NCBI GenBank assembly: GCA_023228725.1
Contig: JALOAQ010000096.1
Span: 1 to 11,029 of the forward strand
Reading direction: 5' to 3'
Source: Bacteroidales bacterium
GTDB taxonomy: Bacteria > Bacteroidota > Bacteroidia > Bacteroidales > ML635J-15
DNA length: 11,029 nucleotides
The notes beneath the pieces were generated by a model. The model was not told the origin of the DNA and made no database searches. It saw only the letters and a program-made list of their open reading frames with translations. Position numbers and translations under genes: made by a program. Shown one piece after another: positions 1 to 6,146 of this stretch. How positions within the stretch are numbered: the stretch's first letter is position 1; each line of letters begins with the position of its first letter.

Positions 1-802
1 TAGCTTTATCTTCGCTATATTTAATAATAGGTCCTTCTAATAATAGTTTAGTTCCAAAACTGCTAGCGCTTAGTTTTCCTCCAAAGCGTCTTGAATTTCC
101 TTCTCTCATAGAAATATCCATTACTGAAGAAATTCTGCCTCCATATTCTGAATTATATCCGCCTGTATAAATATCTGCATTTCTAATTATATCAGAATCA
201 AAAACTGAAAACAGTCCAATTGAATGAAATGGATTATAGATAGTCATTCCGTCTAAAAGCACTAAATTTTGGATATTTGACCCACCACGAATATAAAGCT
301 GCCCACCTTGGTCGCCTGTAAAAGTAACTCCGGGCACAACTTGCAAATACTGTGCTATATCGGGTTCGCCACCAACTGATGGGAGTTGTTTTATCTGTGT
401 TGGCGAAACTTTAACTATTGAAATTCTGGTTTGCGTTTTCATCTCTTGCCTTTCTGCCGAAACAATAGTTTCATCAAGTACAAAAGCTGACTTTATCATG
501 TAATAATTTTTAGAATACAATTTAGAATTTACTATGCTAAAATCTTCGAGAATATTATCATAACCCACATAGCTTATTTCAATTTGATAATCTCCGTTAG
601 GTATTCTTGGAATAGAGAAATAACCATTTATGTCTGTTGCGGCACCAAAGTTTGTTCCTTTAATTGAAATATTAGCAAACATACAGGGTTCGCCAGTTTC
701 TTTGTCATATACAAATCCTTTTATAGAGCCTTGCTGAGCAAAAACTAAAATTGGAAAAAATAAGAATATAAAAACAAATAAATGTCTAATTGGTTTGTTC
801 AT
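1..802 (-). CDS. TonB-dependent outer-membrane receptor, N-terminal part (cut by window edge)
   Basis: This is the 5' part of an outer-membrane TonB-dependent transporter gene, read leftwards and open to the window edge (267 codons visible, no stop). The start at 800-802 gives a signal peptide (residues 1-23: basic MNKPIRH, hydrophobic core, cut near VFAQ|QG). Residues about 25-105 form a carboxypeptidase-regulatory-like beta-sandwich (GFVYDKETGEPCMFANISIKGT, then DINGYFSIPRIPNGDY and ISYVGY). A possible TonB box (DETIVSA) lies at about 110-116. The plug domain follows, with PSVGGEPDIAQYLQVVPGV at 141-159, LYIRGGS at 169-175, LLDGMTIYNPFH at 182-193 and GGYNSEYGGRISSVMDI at 214-230. The beta-barrel is outside the window, so the substrate cannot be told. 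The start codon lies inside the end of the DUF349 gene (17-nt overlap), so the two genes are probably co-transcribed and translationally coupled. The family call is firm; the ligand is unknown. Confidence 0.93.
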   Translation of the reverse strand, partial: MNKPIRHLFVFIFLFFPILVFAQQGSIKGFVYDKETGEPCMFANISIKGTNFGAATDINGYFSIPRIPNGDYQIEISYVGYDNILEDFSIVNSKLYSKNYYMIKSAFVLDETIVSAERQEMKTQTRISIVKVSPTQIKQLPSVGGEPDIAQYLQVVPGVTFTGDQGGQLYIRGGSNIQNLVLLDGMTIYNPFHSIGLFSVFDSDIIRNADIYTGGYNSEYGGRISSVMDISMREGNSRRFGGKLSASSFGTKLLLEGPIIKYSEDKA

Positions 803-2819
803 CATTTTTGTCTTTCTTTTTAAGCTCACGTTCAGCCAAATCTATAGCTTTCTTTTTTTCTTTAAGAGTTTTTATTTCAGCCTGAGCTTTTTCAATTTTT
901 TTATTAAAATCTTTCACTAAACTTTCGGAACCAGAAGCAAAAAATCCCATATTATTTTCTATTTTTAATATTTCTGCATTAAGTTCTTTAATTTTTTGTA
1001 AAATACGATTTCTTTCTTTTGCAAGTTCGTTTGTAGAACCGCTTTCTTTTATAGCGTCAACTTTATTAGCGAAATTACTCAATTCTAATGCAGATTTATT
1101 AAGTTTTAGCTTTTTATATAATTCATTTATTGCCTCTCTATATTCATTATAAAGCTTGTCTCTTTCTGAGTTTGCAACAAAACCAATTTCAGTCCAAGTG
1201 TTTTGGAATTCTTTTATTTTATTAATATTTTCAGTTTGGTCGCCCAAGGGTTTATAATTTTTAATTTCTTCAATAAGTGCTTCTTTTTTTATTAAGTTGT
1301 CTTTATGTTCTTTTTCAATATTTTCGAAAAATTCTGATTTTGCATTAAAAAAATGGTCGCAAGCTTGTCTAAATCTTTTCCAAACTTGGTCCGAACTTTT
1401 TCTGGGAACTGGTCCGATTTCCTTCCATTTTTTTTGTAAATCTATAAATAATCCTGTTGATTTTTTCCAATCTGTACTTTCTTGCAATGATTCTGCACTT
1501 AAACAAATTTCTATTTTTTTCTGTAAATTATCTTTTTGTTCTGCATTAATTTCATTAAAAAAATCATTTTTCCCTTCAAAAAACTTATTGCAAGCCATTC
1601 TAAACCTTTCAAAAACTTCATTATTAACAGCTGCTGGCACCATTCCTATAGTTTTCCAAACTTTTTGTATTTCCAAAACTTGTTCTGAAAGTTCTATCCA
1701 TTCTTTGCCGGAATTTGGGGTGTTTTCTGTCAAAATATTTTCAACTTTTTCGCAAAGAATAAGTTTTTGCTTATAATTTGCCTCTCTTTCTTCTTTTAGT
1801 TTTTCAAAATAATCTTGATAGTTTTTTCTTACTTTTTTGCTAATATCCGAAAATCTATCCCATAATTCCACACGTTTATCGCTTGGCACCGGACCTAATT
1901 CTTTCCATAATTCGTGATAATCTTGTAATTTTTTGTAAGCAGCAACTACATCTGTTACTAAAAGCAATTCTTCGGCTTTTTCGCACAATTCTATTTTTTG
2001 TTCTAAATTTCTCTTAAAATCAAAATCCCTTGCCTCTTTATTCAGTTTAACTAAATCATAAAACCTTTCAATTTGCAACTGATAATTATTCCATAAATTA
2101 TTTGATACTTCTGCAGGAACTTGTCCAATTTTCAGCCATTCTTGTTGCAAGTCTTTAAACTCGTTAAAAGTTTTATTCATTGACTCTTCGCCATTTGCTA
2201 AAACTTTAATTTTCTCTATTATCTCTTCTTTTCTTTTTAAATTTTCAAGTTTTTCAACTTCTTGTTGTTTTGCTAATTCCTCTCTTTTCTTAGCATATTC
2301 AATCCACAATTCTTTTAAATAATCTTCATTAGCATCTTTTGGTAAACTAACTTCCAACTCATTTCCGGTAGAGTTAATAATTTCTTGACGCAAGGCATCT
2401 TGCTTTTTCTTTAAATTTTTATAAAAAAGACTTTTAAGCAGGTCAATGTCTTTGCGGGTTTCTTCAATATTTGATTCGTAAATAAGATGCTTAAGTTTTT
2501 CAATAATCTCTTCATTATTCAAACTAGCATAATCATTTTCTTCAGGCTTATCTTGAGTATCTTCTAATTTTTCTTCTTCCTCAACATCAATTTCAGAAAC
2601 AAAAATTTCATCATTTTCTATTTTTTTATCTTCAGAAATATTATCTGCCTCATCCTTCTGCGATTCGGTTTTATTTTCCTCAATAATTTCACTTTGTGCT
2701 GTTTCAACCTCATCAATTACAGTATTAATCTCAAGTTTTTCAACAATATTACTGTCTTGAACTGTGTTTTCTGTCATATTTTCTTGGTTTTCTAAACCTT
2801 TTTTATCTTCTTCAATCAT
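786..2819 (-). CDS. DUF349 repeat protein (five repeats, acidic N-terminus, coiled-coil C-terminus)
   Basis: A 677-aa soluble, highly charged protein with no signal peptide or membrane segment. Residues 1-100 are very acidic and probably disordered. Residues 100-195 are helical. Five DUF349 repeats follow at roughly 200-260, 270-338, 350-422, 430-500 and 510-572. Each has the hallmark W-x-x-(I/L)-G-x-V(P) then an aromatic/basic helix: EWLKIGQVP, LWKELGPVP, VWKTIGMVP, KWKEIGPVP and TWTEIGFVA. The last repeat has lost the proline. Residues 600-670 are a Lys/Glu coiled coil containing the NNMGFFASGSES stretch, a pattern I associate with Bacteroidota DUF349 proteins. The molecular function of DUF349 is not established, and I assign none. 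The gene starts divergently from trmD and overlaps the downstream TonB-receptor gene by 17 nt. ATG at 2817-2819 is the only start that keeps the full acidic region; no clear Shine-Dalgarno precedes it. Confidence 0.92.
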   Translation of the reverse strand: MIEEDKKGLENQENMTENTVQDSNIVEKLEINTVIDEVETAQSEIIEENKTESQKDEADNISEDKKIENDEIFVSEIDVEEEEKLEDTQDKPEENDYASLNNEEIIEKLKHLIYESNIEETRKDIDLLKSLFYKNLKKKQDALRQEIINSTGNELEVSLPKDANEDYLKELWIEYAKKREELAKQQEVEKLENLKRKEEIIEKIKVLANGEESMNKTFNEFKDLQQEWLKIGQVPAEVSNNLWNNYQLQIERFYDLVKLNKEARDFDFKRNLEQKIELCEKAEELLLVTDVVAAYKKLQDYHELWKELGPVPSDKRVELWDRFSDISKKVRKNYQDYFEKLKEEREANYKQKLILCEKVENILTENTPNSGKEWIELSEQVLEIQKVWKTIGMVPAAVNNEVFERFRMACNKFFEGKNDFFNEINAEQKDNLQKKIEICLSAESLQESTDWKKSTGLFIDLQKKWKEIGPVPRKSSDQVWKRFRQACDHFFNAKSEFFENIEKEHKDNLIKKEALIEEIKNYKPLGDQTENINKIKEFQNTWTEIGFVANSERDKLYNEYREAINELYKKLKLNKSALELSNFANKVDAIKESGSTNELAKERNRILQKIKELNAEILKIENNMGFFASGSESLVKDFNKKIEKAQAEIKTLKEKKKAIDLAERELKKKDKNDEQTN

Positions 2820-3026
2820 ACTAAGTTTCTGATAATTAAATATTTAACAAACTATTACATTAATATTATAAAACCTACGAAGTTATATTTTATATAATTT
2901 AGAAACAAATTTTTATTGATTTTTCTAAGCCGGGTAAATAATTTTAAAGTTTAAAAAGTTTAAACATCAAAAATGGGATTATTTTATTGCTTTTATTATG
3001 TTTGTAATTATTAAAAAAAATAAAAA
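2820..3026. promoter_or_regulatory. Divergent intergenic region between the DUF349 gene and trmD
   Basis: This is 207 nt of very AT-rich DNA between two divergent starts, so it must hold promoters for both directions. On the plus strand an exact match to the Bacteroidota -7 box TAnnTTTG (TATGTTTG) lies at 2997-3004, giving a predicted trmD leader of about 16-18 nt with an A-rich stretch before the ATG. No TTTG -33 element sits at the usual distance, so the call rests on the -7 box alone. For the DUF349 gene only a degenerate box (TAGGTTTT, complement of 2870-2877) was found. No RNA gene or riboswitch is apparent. Confidence 0.45.
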
Positions 3027-3704
3027 ATGAGAATTGATATCATTACAGTTTTACCTGCATTAATTTCTGCTCCTTTAGATTTGTCTATCATAAAAAAAGC
3101 AAAAGACAAAGGCATAGTAGAAATAAATATACATGATTTACGTGAATATGGATTAGGAAAACACAAACAAGTTGATGATTACCCATATGGTGGCGAGGCT
3201 GGAATGGTTTTAATGATTGAGCCTATTTTTAATTTAATAGAAAAACTTAAATCTGAAAGAAAATATGATTTAATCCTTTACACTTCACCAGATGGAAAAA
3301 CATGGAATCAAAAAGAAGCCAACAAAATAAGTTTATTAAAAAACATAATTATTTTATGTGGACATTATAAAGGAATTGATAACAGGATAAGAGAAAATTT
3401 AATAGATGAAGAATACAGCATTGGCGATTTTGTATTAACCGGTGGCGAGTTAGCCGCTGCAATTATTTGTGATAGTATTGTCAGGCTTCTTCCTGGTGCA
3501 ATTGGAGATGAGCAGTCTGCATTAAGCGATTCTTTTCAAGACAACTTATTAGCCCCCCCTGTTTATACCCGTCCTGAAGTTTTTAATGCTTGGGAAGTTC
3601 CGAAAATTTTACTTTCAGGAAATTTTAAAAAAATTGAAGAATGGAAAGAAAATCAAGCATACGAAAGGACTTTAAAGCTTAGGCCAGACTTATTAAAAGA
3701 ATAG
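3027..3704 (+). CDS. trmD: tRNA (guanine-N1-)-methyltransferase TrmD
   Basis: TrmD transfers a methyl group from S-adenosylmethionine to N1 of G37 in tRNAs with G36, next to the anticodon, and so prevents +1 frameshifting. It acts in the cytoplasm as a SPOUT-fold dimer with a trefoil knot. The 225-aa length is normal. Visible signatures are MRIDIITVLP at the N-terminus, DDYPYGGEAGMV (50-61), the SAM-binding knot strands LYTSPDG (84-90), LCGHYKGIDNRI (110-121) and YSIGDFVLTGGELAA (130-144), then DSIVRLLPGAIG, DSF and YTRPEVF. R153 and D168 match the family's catalytic Arg and Asp (R154/D169 in the Haemophilus enzyme). The SGNH motif of many homologues reads SGNF here (F200). The usual neighbours rimM and rplS are absent; the gene stands alone, 62 nt before uup. 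The start is fixed by the conserved MRIDIITVLP. Confidence 0.97.
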   Translation: MRIDIITVLPALISAPLDLSIIKKAKDKGIVEINIHDLREYGLGKHKQVDDYPYGGEAGMVLMIEPIFNLIEKLKSERKYDLILYTSPDGKTWNQKEANKISLLKNIIILCGHYKGIDNRIRENLIDEEYSIGDFVLTGGELAAAIICDSIVRLLPGAIGDEQSALSDSFQDNLLAPPVYTRPEVFNAWEVPKILLSGNFKKIEEWKENQAYERTLKLRPDLLKE

Positions 3705-3741
3705 CAGGCGGATTAATTCTTAAAAAATCCTCTTATTTTAT

Positions 3742-3751
3742 TATATTTGCA
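3742..3751 (+). promoter_or_regulatory. Probable -7 promoter element of uup
   Basis: TATATTTGCA matches the Bacteroidota -7 consensus TAnnTTTG, with the frequent following CA. It lies in the 62-nt gap between trmD and uup and would start transcription near 3755, leaving a leader of about 12 nt. There is no TTTG -33 box at the expected distance. Read-through from trmD is also possible, since no terminator hairpin is visible between the genes. Confidence 0.5.
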
Positions 3752-3766
3752 TTTTAAAATTATAAA

Positions 3767-5638
3767 ATGAGCAGTCTTTTACAAGGTGAAAATTTAAGCA
3801 AAAGGTATGGTGAAAAACTATTATTTGAAAGCATAAACATCCACATTTCCCAAGGAGATAAAATAGCCTTAATTGCCAAAAATGGAGCTGGGAAAACTTC
3901 TTTATTAAACATTTTAGCAAATTTAGACTCAGGCGATACTGGAAATATTACTAACAAAAGAGATTTGCGTTTAGCTTATTTACCACAAGAATTAAATTTA
4001 GATCCTGAAAAAACTATTTTAGAAGCAGTATTTTTTTTAGAAGACGAAATTATTAGCACCATACGGGAATATCACGAGATTTTAAATGCCAAGGACCATT
4101 CTAATTTACAAAAAATACTTGATAAAATGGATAGTTTAAATGCTTGGGATTACGAATCAAAAGTAAAACAAATATTAGGCAAACTGCAAATTGATAATTT
4201 TTCAAAAAAGATAAAATATTTAAGTGGTGGACAGAAAAAAAGAGTTGCCTTAGCTGGAACTTTGATAAGCGAGCCTGAACTTTTAATACTTGACGAACCA
4301 ACAAACCATCTTGATTTGGATATGATAGAATGGCTTGAAGAGTATTTGGAAAAATCTGTTTCAACAATTTTTATGGTTACTCACGACAGATATTTTTTAG
4401 ATAGAGTTTGTAATACAATTTTTGAATTAGATATGGGTAAAATTTTTATTTACAATGGAAATTACTCATATTTTGTTGAAAAAAGAGCCGAAAGAATTGA
4501 AAACTTACAATCTAATATTGACAGAGCTCAAAATTTAATGCGTAGAGAACAAGAATGGATAAGCCGCATGCCAAAAGCAAGAACTACAAAATCAAAATTT
4601 AGAATAGATGAGTTTGATAATTTAAAAGAAAAAGCTTCGCAAAAAATTGAAAACAACAAGTTAGAATTAGGTATTGCAAGCGAAAGATTAGGTAAAAAAG
4701 TTATAAATATTCATAATATTTCAAAAGCTTTTGGTACAGAAAATTTGATTTCTGACTTTTCGTATAAAATAGCAAGAAACGAAAAGATTGGAATTGTTGG
4801 AAACAACGGAAGCGGTAAAACTACATTTTTAAATATTTTAACAAATAATATAAAGCCAGATTCTGGTAGGATTGAAATTGGCAGCACTGTAAAAATTGCT
4901 TATTACACTCAGGAAGGTTTAAATTTTGATGATGATTCTAAACCAATTGATATTATTAAAAAAGTAGCAGAAACAATAAAATTAAAAAACGGTAAAACAT
5001 TTTCTGCTTCTGGATTTTTGCAATATTTTTTATTTTCTCCTGAAATGCAATATACTTATGTAAAAAAACTTAGCGGAGGAGAAAAACGCAGATTATATCT
5101 ATGCTCCATTTTAATGACTCAACCAAATGTTTTGATAATGGACGAGCCAACAAATGATTTAGATATTATGACTTTACAGGTTTTGGAGGAATATCTACTT
5201 GAAATAGAAGCAAGTGTTATTATAGTTTCTCACGACAGGTTTTTTATGGATAAAATAGTTGACCATGTTTTTGTTTTTGAGGGTAATGGAAAAATTTCAG
5301 ATTTCCCTGGCAACTACACTCAATACAGAAATTCAATAAAATTTCAAAAGCTAAAATCAGAATTAAAGACTGAAAAAAAACTTCCCAATCCAAAGCCAAA
5401 CCTTACAAAAAACAAGAACACCAAAATAAGTTTTAATGATAAATTTGAGTATGAAGCATTAAGTAAAGATCTTGATGAATTAAATCATAAAAAACAAAAT
5501 TTAGAAATTGAGATAAATTCTGGAGAAATAAACCATATAGATTTAATAGACAAATCCGAGGAGTATTCAAAATTATTAGAAATAATTGAAGAAAAAGAGT
5601 ATAGGTGGTTAGTCTTAGATGAGCTTATAAATCAATAA
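3767..5638 (+). CDS. uup: ABC-F family ATPase, Uup type
   Basis: A 623-aa soluble protein with two ABC ATPase domains in tandem and no membrane segments, the ABC-F layout. Domain 1 (about 1-235) has Walker A KNGAGKTS at 38-45, signature LSGGQ at 152-156, Walker B LLILDE with catalytic E177, and H-loop H206. Domain 2 (about 311-525) has Walker A GNNGSGKTT at 345-353, signature LSGGE at 435-439, Walker B VLIMDE with E460, and H-loop H489. All catalytic residues are present, so it should be an active ATPase. The interdomain linker (about 237-310) carries the Arg/Lys-rich ABC-F region. After a Lys/Pro/Asn-rich tether (530-557), residues 560-620 form a coiled coil like the Uup C-terminal nucleic-acid-binding domain, which separates Uup from EttA. 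E. coli Uup affects transposon excision and ribosome-linked functions. An antibiotic-resistance ABC-F is less likely given this C-terminal extension. Confidence 0.9.
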   Translation: MSSLLQGENLSKRYGEKLLFESINIHISQGDKIALIAKNGAGKTSLLNILANLDSGDTGNITNKRDLRLAYLPQELNLDPEKTILEAVFFLEDEIISTIREYHEILNAKDHSNLQKILDKMDSLNAWDYESKVKQILGKLQIDNFSKKIKYLSGGQKKRVALAGTLISEPELLILDEPTNHLDLDMIEWLEEYLEKSVSTIFMVTHDRYFLDRVCNTIFELDMGKIFIYNGNYSYFVEKRAERIENLQSNIDRAQNLMRREQEWISRMPKARTTKSKFRIDEFDNLKEKASQKIENNKLELGIASERLGKKVINIHNISKAFGTENLISDFSYKIARNEKIGIVGNNGSGKTTFLNILTNNIKPDSGRIEIGSTVKIAYYTQEGLNFDDDSKPIDIIKKVAETIKLKNGKTFSASGFLQYFLFSPEMQYTYVKKLSGGEKRRLYLCSILMTQPNVLIMDEPTNDLDIMTLQVLEEYLLEIEASVIIVSHDRFFMDKIVDHVFVFEGNGKISDFPGNYTQYRNSIKFQKLKSELKTEKKLPNPKPNLTKNKNTKISFNDKFEYEALSKDLDELNHKKQNLEIEINSGEINHIDLIDKSEEYSKLLEIIEEKEYRWLVLDELINQ

Positions 5639-5648
5639 AAAGCATAAA

Positions 5649-5812
5649 AAAGAGGCTGTCTCAAAACAACTTTTAAAACAATAAACTTTTAAGCTGTTTC
5701 AGAAGTGTTAAAATGCAAGGCTCTGAAATTGAGGACGAAGGAGCGTACAAAAGTACGTGACTGAGTCCGAATATTGAAAGAAGCAGTTTGACACTTATGA
5801 GACAGCGCCTTT
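5649..5812. repeat. Fold-back, MITE/REP-like element between convergent genes
   Basis: The outer arms 5649-5663 and 5798-5812 are inverted repeats matching at 13 of 15 positions, with core TGTCTCA / TGAGACA. A second inner inverted repeat pairs 5693-5716 with 5783-5806 at 20 of 24 positions. Two of its four differences become G-U pairs in plus-strand RNA. A central perfect 5-bp stem (CGTAC, loop AAAA, GTACG) lies at 5744-5757, flanked by GGAC/GTCC at 5733-5736 and 5765-5768. The outer left arm and inner left arm are imperfect copies of each other (GGCTGTCTCA and AGCTGTTTCA), so the right arm can pair with either, not both. There is no transposase and no clear target-site duplication. It looks like a non-autonomous dispersed element or the remnant of insertion-sequence ends. 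It lies between two converging genes and has T-rich DNA outside both arms, so it may also terminate transcription in both directions. Confidence 0.65.
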
Positions 5813-5819
5813 AATTTAT

Positions 5820-6146
5820 TTATCTAACTAAAGTAATTTGTCCTTGTTTTTTATGCACTGTTCCATATAAATCTTTAAACTCGGCATACCAATAATATAC
5901 ACCTGTTTCCATAATTTCATCTCCTTTGTTTTTATTTCCTCTAAAAGTACCATCCCAAGCACCTTCAGAGCAAGCTTCACAACTAAGATCAGGATCAAAT
6001 TTATGAGTTTCAAAGACCGGTGTGCCCCATTTATCATAAATATAAAGTGAGAAATCTTCTTTATCTATACCATTACCACAAGGTCTGGCACAATCGTTAA
6101 GCCCATCGCCATTGGGAGTAAACGAAGTAGGCATATAAAATGCAAA
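5820..6146 (-). other. T9SS type B / gliding-motility C-terminal sorting domain of the large secreted protein
   Basis: Residues 1411-1518. It begins with FAFYMPTSFTPNGDGLND, the standard entry of the CHU_C-type domain, and ends on a short beta strand (GQITLVR) as type B domains do. It carries two close cysteine pairs, CARPC (1429-1433) and CEAC (1466-1469). The second falls in an insertion between the IYDKWGTPVFET strand and WDGT. This kind of domain directs export by the type IX system; the loaded PorP/SprF-like partner often found beside such genes is not in the window. Confidence 0.9.

Noticed and set aside
1297..1776. 159-codon plus-strand open frame opposite the DUF349 gene
   Set aside because: It is antisense to a well-supported coding gene, has Ser/Phe/Cys-rich low-complexity content from the complementary strand, and shows no domain or start signal.
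2848..2909. Minus-strand promoter boxes for the DUF349 gene (CAAA at 2848-2851 and 2906-2909)
   Set aside because: Neither gives a TAnnTTTG match in the correct spacing; such short motifs arise readily by chance in this AT-rich stretch.
4101..4367. 88-codon minus-strand open frame inside uup
   Set aside because: It is antisense to the conserved first ABC signature and Walker B region, with no independent evidence.
5713..5760. 15-codon open frame (ATG to TGA) inside the fold-back element
   Set aside because: It is too short, lacks a ribosome binding context, and its bases are explained by the inverted-repeat structure; possibly a remnant, but not supportable as a gene.
5649..5812. CRISPR-like array or tRNA in the intergenic repeat
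   Set aside because: There are only two imperfect inverted arms, no regularly spaced direct repeats, and no cloverleaf or anticodon arm can be drawn.
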